From: UBA5972 sp964637875
Lineage (GTDB): Bacteria; Pseudomonadota; Alphaproteobacteria; Rhodobacterales; Rhodobacteraceae
NCBI GenBank assembly: GCA_964637875.1
Contig: CAZWXK010000003.1
Coordinates: 32,087 to 96,086, forward strand
Reading direction: 5' to 3'
Length of the DNA stretch: 64,000 nt
The notes under the pieces were generated by a model. That model did not search any database. It was not told the origin of the DNA and worked only from the letters and a program-made list of their open reading frames with translations. The position numbers were made by a program, and so were the translations under genes. Each line of letters opens with the position of its first letter. The stretch's first letter is position 1. Shown piece by piece: positions 30,006 to 39,134 of this stretch.

Positions 30006-31640
30006 ATGCTTGACCCACTCACGCGGCTGGCGGTCATTCACGGCACCGACAAGTTCGGCTATCACGACTATACCCCCAACTATCACGCCGTGCTGCGCCA
30101 TCTGCGCGATCGTCCCGTCCGCCTGCTGGAAATCGGGGTCGGGGGCTATCGCGACGCCGATCGCGGCGGCGAGTCGCTGGAAATGTGGCGCGACTATTTC
30201 GAGGCGGGCCAGATCACCGGCATCGACATCCAGAAAAAGGAAATGGATCTGGGCGCGCGTGTTGCCATCCTGCAGGGTAGCCAGGTCGATGCCGCCTTTC
30301 TGGCCGGGGTGGTCGAGGATCGCGGTCCGTTCGATGTCATCATCGACGATGGCAGCCATCAGAACGAACATGTGGTCATGTCCTTTGAACTGCTTTTTCC
30401 CACCCTATGCCCGGGGGGCATCTATGTGGCCGAAGACGTGCAGACCGCCTTTTTCCCGCGTTTCGGGGGCACGCTGGAGCTGAGCCCGCCCAATTCGGTC
30501 GGGTTTTTTGGCGACATGTTCATGCGCTTTCCGGCCGGGCTTGCGCGTATCTCGCGCTTTCACAACATGATCGCCATTGCCAAGGCCGGAGACGGTGCCC
30601 CGCCGCCGCTGGCGCCCCCTGCCCAAAGGGTCGGGGTTGACGCGCCGGCTGACTCGCTGATCGCCACATTCGATGGCCTCGCGACCGGCGAGATGCTGGA
30701 AATCGACGGCTTTGATACCGCGTCCGATGGCAAGGCCGGGCCGACCGGGGCGTTGATCGACCGGCTTTTCGTCGAGATCGACCATCGCGAAAGGGCGATC
30801 CATTTTCCCCAGGCAGAAACGCTCGACCTGGCCCGGACGACATATGCCCTGCACCGCGAAAAGGGACGCGTGATTCTGGTCAAGGGCGAAAATGATTATC
30901 CGTCGAATTTCGCCCTTGATTTCGACCATCCGCGGGTGCAGGCCAATCTGGCCGCGATGGAGGACCTCCTCATGCGCGAGGGGCGCGAGCGCGGGCTGCT
31001 GCTGCTGGCCGATCTCCAGACCCGCGCCGGAAACGATGCCGTCGTCGATCGTCTGCTGGCGCGCGCCGACGAAATCGGGGCCTCGTCGCGCAGCTTTTTC
31101 AACGCTGCCGTGCGCCGGCGCAAGCTCGTGCAGGACTGGGACGGTGCGCGGCGGCTGCTGGATCGGGCGGTATCGCTGTATCCCCGTGATTATCGCATTC
31201 TCGGCCAGCTGGGCGCGGCAATGCAAAAGGCAGGCGACGCGCAGGGTGCCGCCGAAACCTTTGGCAAGGCGGTGGAACAGGCGCCCGACGACGCGCTGAC
31301 GCGCATACAATACGCCAATGCCCTGTCACGTATCGAGCGCTTCGACGAGGCCGTCGAACAGGCCCGCAAGGCCATCGGGATCGCGCCCCACCACATCGGG
31401 CACAAGGCACAGCTGGCCCGGATCCTGATCCTTGCCGGGCGCGCGGGGGATGCCGTGCCGATCCTGGAGGAAATCCTCGAACAGGATTCCGACAACGCGC
31501 CCGCGGCGCGCCAGTTGAGCCGCGCATACGAGGCCCTGGGCCAACGCGAGCGGGCCGTTGCCTTGATCCGGCGCGCGCTGGAACTGCGCCCCGACAACGG
31601 CGAATACCAACGCTGGCGAGACCGGCTGATGCGCGACTGA
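30006..31640 (+). CDS. MycE/TylF-like SAM methyltransferase fused to TPR repeats
   Basis: A 544-residue protein with two parts. Residues 1-160 form a class I methyltransferase close to the macrolide sugar O-methyltransferase group: HGTDKFGYHDYTPNYHAVL, motif I LEIGVGGYRD at 41-50, GGESLEMWRDYF, the SAM acid in GIDIQKKE (Asp73), and the IIDDGSH and YVAEDVQTAFF motifs (112-118, 140-150) that supply metal ligands in MycE. A middle domain of about 190 residues is not recognised. From about 355 to the end there are several TPR motifs (DYRILGQLGAAMQKAGDAQ, ALSRIERFDEAVEQARKAI). The substrate is unknown; a sugar or glycan target is a guess. The gene is solitary, 101 bases after rpoH. Confidence 0.78.
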   Translation: MLDPLTRLAVIHGTDKFGYHDYTPNYHAVLRHLRDRPVRLLEIGVGGYRDADRGGESLEMWRDYFEAGQITGIDIQKKEMDLGARVAILQGSQVDAAFLAGVVEDRGPFDVIIDDGSHQNEHVVMSFELLFPTLCPGGIYVAEDVQTAFFPRFGGTLELSPPNSVGFFGDMFMRFPAGLARISRFHNMIAIAKAGDGAPPPLAPPAQRVGVDAPADSLIATFDGLATGEMLEIDGFDTASDGKAGPTGALIDRLFVEIDHRERAIHFPQAETLDLARTTYALHREKGRVILVKGENDYPSNFALDFDHPRVQANLAAMEDLLMREGRERGLLLLADLQTRAGNDAVVDRLLARADEIGASSRSFFNAAVRRRKLVQDWDGARRLLDRAVSLYPRDYRILGQLGAAMQKAGDAQGAAETFGKAVEQAPDDALTRIQYANALSRIERFDEAVEQARKAIGIAPHHIGHKAQLARILILAGRAGDAVPILEEILEQDSDNAPAARQLSRAYEALGQRERAVALIRRALELRPDNGEYQRWRDRLMRD

Positions 31641-31704
31641 GCGTGCCGATACCCGCCCCCCTGCCGACCCCATGACGCCGAATCGGGGCCGAAATCACGA
31701 CCGA

Positions 31705-33099
31705 TCACATGTGGATGACCCGCCCATAGGCATCGAGAACCGATTCATGCATCGCCTCGGAAAGGGTGGGATGCGGAAAGACCGTGTTCATCAGGTCCTG
31801 TTCGGTGGTTTCCAGCTGACGGCCCACCACATAACCCTGGATCAGTTCGGTCACTTCGGGGCCGACCATATGGGCACCCAGCAGCTCGCCCGTCCTGGCG
31901 TCGAACACGGTTTTCACCATGCCCTCGGGTTCGCCCAGCGCAATGGCCTTGCCATTGCCGATAAAGGGGAACCGCCCGACCTTGACCTTGTGGCCCAGCG
32001 CGCGTGCACGCGCCTCGGTCAGGCCGACGCTGGCCACCTGCGGCGTGCAATAGGTACAGCCGGCAATCGATTCGGGGCGCACGGGGTGGGGCGTGAGGCC
32101 CGCGATCAGCTCGGCCACGGCCACGCCTTCGTGGCTGGCCTTGTGAGCAAGCCAGGGCGGCCCGGCGATATCGCCGATGGCATATATGCCCGCAACCCCG
32201 GTGCGGCACAACTCGTCAACCACCACATGGCTGCGGTCGATCTTGATACCGAGGCCTTCGAGGCCCAGCCCCTCGACATTGCCGACAATGCCCACGGCCG
32301 AAATCACCGTGTCGAATTGGCGTGTCTCGGTCTTGCCGCCCTTTTCGATATGGGCAACCACCGTGGCCTTGCCGCGGTCCAGTTTCGTGACCGTGGATTT
32401 TTCAAGGATCGTCATGCCCTGGCGCTCGAACTGCTTGCGCGCAAAGGCCGAGATTTCGGCGTCTTCCACCGGCAGCACCCGGTCCATCACCTCGACCACC
32501 GTGGTATCGGCGCCCAGCGTGTTGAAAAAGCTGGCGAATTCGATGCCGATGGCCCCGGATCCGATGACCAGCAGCCGCTTTGGCATGCGTGGCGGGTTCA
32601 GCGCGTGCTTGTAGGTCCAGACCAGATCGCCGTCGGCCTCGAGCCCCGGCAGCTCGCGCGCGCGTGCGCCGGTGGCAATGACGATGGCGGGTGCGGTGAT
32701 GTCCTCGGCGCCCTTGTCGGTGGTCACGCTCAGCCGGTCGCGGGCGGCGAATTTCGCCGCGCCCATGATGACCGTGACCTTGTTCTTTTTCAGCAGATGC
32801 TTGACCCCCGCCGAAAGCTGCCCCGCCACCTTGCGCGAGCGTTTGACCACCGCGCCCAGGTCAAAACCGGTCTTTTCAGCCGAAAGGCCAAACTCACCCG
32901 CGCGTTTCATCAGGTGATACACCTCGGCCGAGCGCAGCAACGCCTTGGTCGGGATGCAGCCCCAGTTCAGGCAGATGCCGCCCAGATGCGCGCGCTCGAC
33001 CACGGCCACATTCAGGCCCAGCTGCGCGCCGCGAATGGCGGCGACATAGCCACCGGGGCCTGCTCCGATCACGATCATGTCGAATTTTCTGGCGGTCAT
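31705..33099 (-). CDS. lpdA: Dihydrolipoyl dehydrogenase
   Basis: A 464-residue FAD/NAD disulfide reductase, the E3 component of 2-oxo acid dehydrogenase complexes. It has the N-terminal FAD motif IGAGPGGYVAAIRGAQLG, redox cysteines Cys43 and Cys48 (GGICLNWGCIPTK), the NAD motif LLVIGSGAIGIEFASFF, IYAIGDIAG, and the C-terminal HPTLSEAMHE with the active-site His-Glu pair. The start MTARKFDMIVIGAG at 33099 has AGGAG 7 bases upstream. No E1 or E2 genes are adjacent, so which complex it serves is unknown; alphaproteobacteria often carry several copies. Confidence 0.95.
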   Translation of the reverse strand: MTARKFDMIVIGAGPGGYVAAIRGAQLGLNVAVVERAHLGGICLNWGCIPTKALLRSAEVYHLMKRAGEFGLSAEKTGFDLGAVVKRSRKVAGQLSAGVKHLLKKNKVTVIMGAAKFAARDRLSVTTDKGAEDITAPAIVIATGARARELPGLEADGDLVWTYKHALNPPRMPKRLLVIGSGAIGIEFASFFNTLGADTTVVEVMDRVLPVEDAEISAFARKQFERQGMTILEKSTVTKLDRGKATVVAHIEKGGKTETRQFDTVISAVGIVGNVEGLGLEGLGIKIDRSHVVVDELCRTGVAGIYAIGDIAGPPWLAHKASHEGVAVAELIAGLTPHPVRPESIAGCTYCTPQVASVGLTEARARALGHKVKVGRFPFIGNGKAIALGEPEGMVKTVFDARTGELLGAHMVGPEVTELIQGYVVGRQLETTEQDLMNTVFPHPTLSEAMHESVLDAYGRVIHM

Positions 33100-33119
33100 G
33101 GGGCTCTCCTGCGGAAATT

Positions 33120-33155
33120 TGGTTTGGTATTAAACCATTTTCGCCAGGCAGGCAA
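33120..33155 (-). promoter_or_regulatory. Candidate lpdA promoter with overlapping operator
   Basis: On the minus strand TTGCCT (33155-33150) is followed after 17 bases by TAATAC (33132-33127). The perfect inverted repeat TGGTTT-GGTATT-AAACCA (33120-33137) covers the -10. Sites of the TGGT-N-ACCA kind are typical for FadR/PdhR-type GntR repressors, so repression by such a factor is possible. Confidence 0.4.
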
Positions 33156-33275
33156 ACCACAACCCGTTCGATGGGCGTTCTATGGGCGCACGCACCATCC
33201 ACGCGGGCACAGGGGCGCGATCCACCCGCCGCCATGCGGACGCGCGCCGTTACCCAACCCTGTCGGGGCCGCGAA

Positions 33276-33854
33276 TCAGCTGGCCTTCTGAAAGGCGCGC
33301 AAGGTCTGGCCATAGCCGCCGGAACGCAGATAGTCGCGTTCCTGCGCGGTTTCCTGGCGCCGCAAGGCCGCATTGCGATAGGGGAAACGCCCGAACTTGC
33401 GGATCACCTCGCGATGCACCTTGGCATGCAGGAGGTTGGGCGCACCGGTTTCCGGCATCCGGGTCTTCATCAGACGCACGCAGCGCTCCTGATCCATCAG
33501 GCTTTCGGAATGCATCAGGGGCAGATAGAAGAACTGCCTTTCGGGTTCTGGGGTGCGCATGTCAAAGCCCAGGTCGATCCCCTTGCGGGCGACGCAGATC
33601 GCGCGCCGGTCGGTGCTGAAGGCGCGCGCCGATCCGCGAAACATGTTGCGCGGAAACTGGTCGAGAAGGATGACCAGCGACAACGCCCTGTCGGGGTCAT
33701 ATGCCCAGTCGTTCAACGCGCCGCGGGCGCCCTCTTCCCAGCTGTCCAGAAAACGCGACCGGATCTGCTGATCCAGCGCTTCGCTTGCCTCGTACCACCC
33801 TTCGGGGCCGACCTCGTCAACCCAGAAACGGCGAATCTCGCCTGCGTCTGCCAT
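33276..33854 (-). CDS. DUF924 family protein
   Basis: A 192-residue soluble protein of the DUF924 family (TPR-like alpha-helical fold), of unknown function. Conserved stretches are RRFWVDEVGPEGWYEAS near the start, VILLDQFPRNMFRGSARAFSTD in the middle and FFYLPLMHSESLMDQERCV. Full length for the family. The ATG at 33854 has AGGAGG 8 bases upstream; the frame stays open further up but has no family sequence. It lies between lpdA (176 bases downstream, with the lpdA promoter between them) and an MFS transporter gene (64 bases upstream), all on the minus strand. Confidence 0.88.
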   Translation of the reverse strand: MADAGEIRRFWVDEVGPEGWYEASEALDQQIRSRFLDSWEEGARGALNDWAYDPDRALSLVILLDQFPRNMFRGSARAFSTDRRAICVARKGIDLGFDMRTPEPERQFFYLPLMHSESLMDQERCVRLMKTRMPETGAPNLLHAKVHREVIRKFGRFPYRNAALRRQETAQERDYLRSGGYGQTLRAFQKAS

Positions 33855-33918
33855 GGTGCCCACACCTCCTGTACCACGCGACCTGTGAGAATCAGCTTTT
33901 TCACAGATCGTGGCCATT

Positions 33919-35211
33919 TCAAGGCATTTCTTCACTTTTTCGGGAATTTGTATCGCTGCTGTTGCCGTCTTCCTCCAGCGCGCGCTCGATCGCGAGTTCC
34001 TGAACCACCTCGACCGCCACCGGCGAGGCCGTTGGCGCCACCGGCGCATAATGGCCCGTTTCCTCGACCAGCGGTGCCGCACGCCGTGTCATTCGCCAGG
34101 CGGCATAGCCCGCCATGACCGCCAGCAACGCGCCCAGATAGGCGAAAAAGCTCATGTTGCCCAGGCGCTCCATCATCCATCCCAGCAGCAGCGGCCCGGC
34201 AATCGCCCCGATCCCGTTGACAAAGATCAGCCCGCCCGAGGCGGCGGTCATGTCCTCGATTTCAAGAAAGTCGTTGGTATAGGCGATATACAGCGAATAG
34301 AGCGGCGTCGATATGCCCCCGATGACAAAGGCCAGCACCAGCAGCAGGCCGAACCCGGTCGGCAACAGCAACCCGCCCAGCATCACCACCGCCCCGAACA
34401 GGTTGAGCCCCATGATCAGCACCCGCCGGTCGATCCGGTCGGAAAACCAGCCGACAGGATACTGGCACAGCATCCCGCCCAGATAGATGGTGGCGACGAA
34501 CATGGATATCTCGCCCACGCTCAGCCCCTCGCGGGCGCCAAAGACGCTGGCCATGCCGAACAGCGCGGCAAAGACCGCCCCCAGCAGAAAGGCCCCGATG
34601 AATCCCAGCGGCGAGACCTGGAACAGGCGCCGCAGGGTCATCGGCTTGGTCGTCTGGAAAACCGGCGCCGGGCTGACCGACAGCAGGATCGGCGCAACCG
34701 CGACCGAGACCAGGACCGAGGCGATGATGAACAGGTCATAGCCGTTGGGATCGGCCAGGTTCAGCAGGCCCTGCGCGCCGCTGACCCCCAGCATCTGGAT
34801 GATCAGGTACAGCGACATCGCCTGCCCGCGCGTGTCGTTGGTGGCGGCATCGTTCAGCCAGCTTTCGGCGACGACATACACGCCCGAGAAACAGAACCCG
34901 ATAAAGACCCGCATCAAGACCCAGGCCACCGGGTCGGGCAGGGCCGCATAAAGGATCAGCACCGCCGATATGAACGAGGCCAGCGCCGCGAATACCCGCA
35001 CATGCCCCACCCGCCTGATCATCATCGGGGCCAGGTACGACCCCCCCAGAAAACCCAGGAAATAGGCCGACATCACGAATGACATCGCGGAGGTGCTGAA
35101 CCCTTCGGCCGCCCCGCGCACGCCCAGCAGCGTGCCCTGCAGGCCATTGCCCAGCATCAAGAGGAACATGCCCAGCAGCAGGGCCCAGGAATTTCGTGCA
35201 ACCGCCAGCAT
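33919..35211 (-). CDS. MFS transporter, YcaD-like
   Basis: A 430-residue major facilitator with 12 hydrophobic segments. The first half has WALLLGMFLLMLGNGLQGTLL and the loop YLAPMMIRRVGHVRVF; the middle and second half contain RVFIGFCFSGVYVVAESWLND and PVGWFSDRIDRRVLIMG, typical of the YcaD subgroup, whose substrates are not known. The last 50 residues are an acidic cytoplasmic tail. I chose the ATG at 35211 (MLAVARNSWALL) with GGAGG 7 bases before it; the open frame reaches 35265. The LysR gene lies 100 bases upstream on the same strand. There is no evidence tying it to nitrate. Confidence 0.85.
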   Translation of the reverse strand: MLAVARNSWALLLGMFLLMLGNGLQGTLLGVRGAAEGFSTSAMSFVMSAYFLGFLGGSYLAPMMIRRVGHVRVFAALASFISAVLILYAALPDPVAWVLMRVFIGFCFSGVYVVAESWLNDAATNDTRGQAMSLYLIIQMLGVSGAQGLLNLADPNGYDLFIIASVLVSVAVAPILLSVSPAPVFQTTKPMTLRRLFQVSPLGFIGAFLLGAVFAALFGMASVFGAREGLSVGEISMFVATIYLGGMLCQYPVGWFSDRIDRRVLIMGLNLFGAVVMLGGLLLPTGFGLLLVLAFVIGGISTPLYSLYIAYTNDFLEIEDMTAASGGLIFVNGIGAIAGPLLLGWMMERLGNMSFFAYLGALLAVMAGYAAWRMTRRAAPLVEETGHYAPVAPTASPVAVEVVQELAIERALEEDGNSSDTNSRKSEEMP

Positions 35212-35311
35212 CAAACGGCCTCCATCGACATCATGGACGCCCCATAGGGGATTCGCCCGCATCACAGCCGCCCAATCGCGACATGGCCGGGCCGCGGATG
35301 GTCGCTTTTCG

Positions 35312-36214
35312 CTATCCGTAACGCAGCGACAGCGCGCGATTCACGCTTTCCAGAAACCGCGCCGCCGCCACTGGCAGGGTGCGCCCCCTCAAATGACCGG
35401 CGATCAGCATGCCTGCCGGCGCCCCCTTGAGGTCAAGCGGCACCGCGACCAGCCCCTCTTGCGCCAGCCTCGGGCGCAGATTAACCGCCAGCGCAAAGCT
35501 CAGCGCATCGCTGTCCTGCGACATCAGGCGCAACAGATCGAGGCTGTTGGATTCGACCGCCGCCGACAGGCGCAAGCCCACACGCGCGGCAATGCCATCC
35601 AGCGCCTGCCGGATCCCGCTGGGGGCACGCGGCAACAGCAGCGGGTAGTCGATGCAGTCATATATCCTGACCCTCTCGCGCCCGGCCAGCGTGTGGCTTG
35701 CAGACATCACGCAGTAAAGCGGCTGCTCGACCGAACAGACGACCTGAAATTCGGCCAGCCGGGTGGGCTCGAAGACGATGGCGATATCGTTGCTGTTGTC
35801 GATCAGCGAACTTTCGGCCGCGCCGCGTTCGAGCATTGCCACACCAAAGGTCACGGCGGGAAATTCGCCACGATAGCGGCGAATCAGTTCGGGCAGGAAA
35901 TGCTGCACGACCTCGCGCGTGGCGGCGATGTTCACATGTCCTGCCCGCATGCCCGAAAGGTCGGCGATGCGCGACCTGACCCGCTCCATGTCGGCGATCT
36001 GGTCGCGGATATGCTTGAGCAGGATTTCGCCCGCCACATTGGGCCGCAACCCCGCGGGGTGGCGCTCGAATATCTCGACCCCAAGTTCCTGTTCGAATGC
36101 CAGAACGCGGCGGTTGAGGGCGGATGCGGTAATGCCCAGCTCGTCGGCGGCGCGCCTGAGCGAGCCGGTACGGGCAATCTTTTCGATATATTTCAGGATC
36201 AACAGGTGGCGCAT
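35312..36214 (-). CDS. LysR-family transcriptional regulator, probable control of nitrate assimilation
   Basis: A 300-residue LysR regulator. The winged helix-turn-helix is at residues 1-60 (LILKYIEKIARTGSLRRAADELGITASALNRRV, continuous over two helices), followed by a linker helix and a periplasmic-binding-like effector domain (VNIAATREVVQHFLPELIRRY onwards). It is divergent from nirB across 143 bases that hold a clear T-N11-A inverted repeat, so control of the nirBD-nasA-narK operon is the likely role. The start MRHLLILKYIEK at 36214 places the DNA-binding helix at the family position; the longer frame to 36250 adds an unrelated dozen residues. The effector is unknown. Confidence 0.88.
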   Translation of the reverse strand: MRHLLILKYIEKIARTGSLRRAADELGITASALNRRVLAFEQELGVEIFERHPAGLRPNVAGEILLKHIRDQIADMERVRSRIADLSGMRAGHVNIAATREVVQHFLPELIRRYRGEFPAVTFGVAMLERGAAESSLIDNSNDIAIVFEPTRLAEFQVVCSVEQPLYCVMSASHTLAGRERVRIYDCIDYPLLLPRAPSGIRQALDGIAARVGLRLSAAVESNSLDLLRLMSQDSDALSFALAVNLRPRLAQEGLVAVPLDLKGAPAGMLIAGHLRGRTLPVAAARFLESVNRALSLRYG

Positions 36215-36234
36215 GGGTCGATCTCGGTCATGGT

Positions 36235-36251
36235 GTTGCGTTTTCTGCAAC
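36235..36251. promoter_or_regulatory. LysR-type operator between the regulator and nirB
   Basis: GTTGC-GTTTTCT-GCAAC is a perfect 5-base inverted repeat of the T-N11-A kind (T at 36237, A at 36249). It lies 20-37 bases from the LysR start, where auto-repression and activation of the divergent operon usually meet. Confidence 0.6.
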
Positions 36252-36357
36252 GGATACCTGATTTCTTAGCAGCAGACATCAACACCGACAAGGCGTATCA
36301 CCCGGACAAGGGCCGGAATCACCGCGCCACACACCCTCACGTCAAGGAGACCCCTGC

Positions 36358-38802
36358 ATGGCCAGAAGACTTGTCATCATCGGCGCCGGAATGGCCTCGG
36401 GCCGTTTTCTGGAGGAGCTGCTCTCGCGCCAACCCGAAGGATGGGACATCACCCTTTTCGGGGCCGAACCGCGCGGCAACTACAACCGCATCATGCTGTC
36501 GCCGGTTCTGGCCGGTGAAAAGCAGTTCGACGAGATCGTCACCCATGATGCGCATTGGTATCAAAGCCACGGGGTCACCACCCGTTTTGGCGAGCCTGTG
36601 GTCAGGATCGACCGTCACGCCAAGCGGGTCATAAGCCCCGGCGGGGTGACCAAATATGACAAGTTGATCGTGGCAACCGGCTCGGCCAGCTTCTTCATTC
36701 CGGTGCCCGGCAAGGATCTGTCCGGCGTCATCGGTTTTCGCGACTATGACGATGTTCAGGTGATGCTTGATGCCGCCAGGCGGCCGGGGGGCAATGCCGT
36801 CATCATCGGCGGCGGGCTGCTGGGGCTCGAGGCTGCTGCCGCTCTCAATGCACAGGGCATGAAGGTCACCGTTTTGCACCTGATGGGCCATCTGATGGAA
36901 CGCCAGCTAGACGAGGCCGCCGGATACCTGCTGCGCAAGGAACTGGAACGCCGGGGCATCAACGTCATCTGCAACGCCCATACCAAGGCCATTCTGGGCC
37001 ATGACAAGGTTGATGCGGTGCTGCTGGAGGACGGGCGCGTGATCGATGCCGACCTTGTCGTGATGGCCGCCGGCATCCGCCCCGAAACCCGCCTGGCAAT
37101 CGACGCCGGGCTGCATGTGGAACGCGGCATTGTCGTCGATGACCGGATGCAGACATCCGACCCCGACATTTACGCCCTTGGTGAATGTGTCGAACATGAC
37201 GCAACCGTCTATGGCCTCGTCGCCCCGCTTTACGACATGGCGCGGGTTCTGGCGCAGGTATTGACCGGCCAGGACGCCGCCTTTGTGCCGCCCGCTGTTT
37301 CGACCAGGCTCAAGGTCACGGGGGTCGATCTGTTTTCCGCCGGGGATTTCGCCGATGGCGACGGGCGCGAGGACATCGTCTTTCGCGACCCGGCACGCGG
37401 CATCTACAGGCGTCTGGTGTTGCAGGACAACCGCATCATCGGCGCGGTGATGTATGGGGATACCGCCGACAGCAGCTGGTTCTTTGCCAGGATGAAATCG
37501 GCCGAGGACATCTCGGACATCCGCGACACGCTGATCCTTGGCCCGGCCTGGCAGGGGGGTGCCCCTGCGGACCCTTTGGCAGCCGTTGCAGCCTTGCCGC
37601 CTGAGGCGGAAATCTGCGGCTGCAATGGCATATGCAAAGGCGCGATCACAAGCGCCATCGAAAACGGCGCCCATGATCTTGGCGCGGTGCGTGCGACAAC
37701 CAAGGCCTCGGCCTCGTGCGGCAGCTGCGCGGGCCTGGTCGAACAATTGCTTGCGCTCACGCTGGGCGACGATTTCCAGGCCCCGGCCGAGGCGCCGGTC
37801 TGCGGCTGCACCGATCTGGGCCATGACGACATCCGCCGCCTGATCCGCGCCAGGGGGCTGAAAACGATCCCGGCGGTGATGCAGGAACTGGGCTGGAAAA
37901 CCTCCTGTGGCTGCCATGTCTGCCGCCCGGCGCTGAACTATTACCTGATCTGCGAATACCCGCTGGAATACCGCGACGACGCCCAAAGCCGTTTCGTCAA
38001 CGAACGCAACCACGCAAATATCCAGAAGGACGGCACATTTTCGGTGATGCCCCGCATGTGGGGCGGCATGACCACCCCGGACGAGCTGCGCGCCATTGCG
38101 GATGCCGCCGAGAAATACGACGTGCCGGCAGTCAAGGTCACGGGCGGCCAGCGGATCGACCTGCTGGGCGTTCGGCGCGAGGATCTGCCGGCAATCTGGG
38201 CCGATCTCAACCGCGCGGGGCTGGTCTCGGGGCACGCCTATGCCAAGGGGCTGCGCACGGTCAAGACATGCGTCGGCACCGATTTCTGCCGCTTTGGCAC
38301 GCAAGACAGCACCGGCCTTGGCATCCGCCTTGAAAAGATCCTGTGGGGGTCGTGGACCCCGCACAAGGTCAAGCTGGCGGTCTCGGGCTGTCCGCGCAAT
38401 TGTGCCGAGGCCAGCTGCAAGGATATCGGCGTCATCTGCGTGGACAGCGGCTATGAGGTTTCGGTCGCCGGCGCCGCGGGGATGGAGCTGAAGGAAACCG
38501 AACCCCTTGCCAAGGTCGCAACCGAGGACGAGGTCATCGCCCTGACCTGCGCCTTCGTGCAACTGTATCGGGAAAACGCCCGCTATCTGGATCGCCCCTA
38601 TAAATGGGTGGCCCGTGTGGGCATGGACTGGGTGCGCAAGCAGGTGGTCGATGATGCAGATCAGCGCGCCGCCCTCGTCGAACGCTTTGAAACTTCGCAA
38701 TCGGTGTATCGCAGCGATCCCTGGGCCGCGCAGGCAGTCCCCGACATGCGGCGCGCAAAATGGGCACCGCTGGCCGATCTGACACTGGAGGCAGCCGAAT
38801 GA
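36358..38802 (+). CDS. nirB: Assimilatory nitrite reductase, NADH-dependent large subunit
   Basis: An 814-residue flavo-siroheme enzyme that reduces nitrite to ammonium with NADH. Domains in order: FAD/NAD disulfide-reductase-like module (IIGAGMASGRF; second Rossmann VIIGGGLLGLEAAAAL; IYALGECVEHD), two BFD-type [2Fe-2S] segments (ICGCNGICKGAI with SASCGSCAGLV; VCGCTDLGHDDIR with SCGCHVCRPALNYY), then the ferredoxin-like and siroheme/[4Fe-4S] domain with Cys638-x5-Cys644 and Cys678-x3-Cys682. Length is normal. It heads the operon and overlaps nirD by ATGA. Siroheme synthesis genes are not in the window. Confidence 0.97.
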   Translation: MARRLVIIGAGMASGRFLEELLSRQPEGWDITLFGAEPRGNYNRIMLSPVLAGEKQFDEIVTHDAHWYQSHGVTTRFGEPVVRIDRHAKRVISPGGVTKYDKLIVATGSASFFIPVPGKDLSGVIGFRDYDDVQVMLDAARRPGGNAVIIGGGLLGLEAAAALNAQGMKVTVLHLMGHLMERQLDEAAGYLLRKELERRGINVICNAHTKAILGHDKVDAVLLEDGRVIDADLVVMAAGIRPETRLAIDAGLHVERGIVVDDRMQTSDPDIYALGECVEHDATVYGLVAPLYDMARVLAQVLTGQDAAFVPPAVSTRLKVTGVDLFSAGDFADGDGREDIVFRDPARGIYRRLVLQDNRIIGAVMYGDTADSSWFFARMKSAEDISDIRDTLILGPAWQGGAPADPLAAVAALPPEAEICGCNGICKGAITSAIENGAHDLGAVRATTKASASCGSCAGLVEQLLALTLGDDFQAPAEAPVCGCTDLGHDDIRRLIRARGLKTIPAVMQELGWKTSCGCHVCRPALNYYLICEYPLEYRDDAQSRFVNERNHANIQKDGTFSVMPRMWGGMTTPDELRAIADAAEKYDVPAVKVTGGQRIDLLGVRREDLPAIWADLNRAGLVSGHAYAKGLRTVKTCVGTDFCRFGTQDSTGLGIRLEKILWGSWTPHKVKLAVSGCPRNCAEASCKDIGVICVDSGYEVSVAGAAGMELKETEPLAKVATEDEVIALTCAFVQLYRENARYLDRPYKWVARVGMDWVRKQVVDDADQRAALVERFETSQSVYRSDPWAAQAVPDMRRAKWAPLADLTLEAAE

Positions 38803-39134
38803 GCACCTGGATGGACATTGCCGCGCTTGACGACATCCCGCCCCGCGGCGCGCGTGTCATCAAGACGCGCCTGGGCTGTGTCGCCCTGTTCCGCACCCAT
38901 GACGACCGGGTGTTTGCGCTTGACGACGCCTGCCCCCACAAGAAGGGCCCCCTTTCCGAGGGCATCGTGCATGGCCATGCCGTCACCTGCCCGCTGCACA
39001 ACTGGGTGATCGACCTTGAAACGGGTCAGGCCCAAGGCAACGATCAGGGCCGGGTGAACACCTGGCGCGCCCGCGTCGAAAAGGGCCGTGTTCTGCTGGA
39101 TGTCAGCCGCCTTGCCGCAAGGTCAGCCGCATGA
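38799..39134 (+). CDS. nirD: Nitrite reductase small subunit (Rieske-like)
   Basis: A 111-residue Rieske-fold protein. Here the Rieske-type motifs ACPHKKGPL and CPLHNWVID keep the Cys-x-His and Cys-x2-His pattern, so unlike many NirD proteins, which lack the ligands, this one may hold a [2Fe-2S] cluster. It joins NirB in nitrite reduction. The ATG at 38799 overlaps the nirB stop by ATGA and its own stop overlaps nasA by ATGA, so nirB, nirD and nasA are translationally coupled. Confidence 0.93.
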   Translation: MSTWMDIAALDDIPPRGARVIKTRLGCVALFRTHDDRVFALDDACPHKKGPLSEGIVHGHAVTCPLHNWVIDLETGQAQGNDQGRVNTWRARVEKGRVLLDVSRLAARSAA

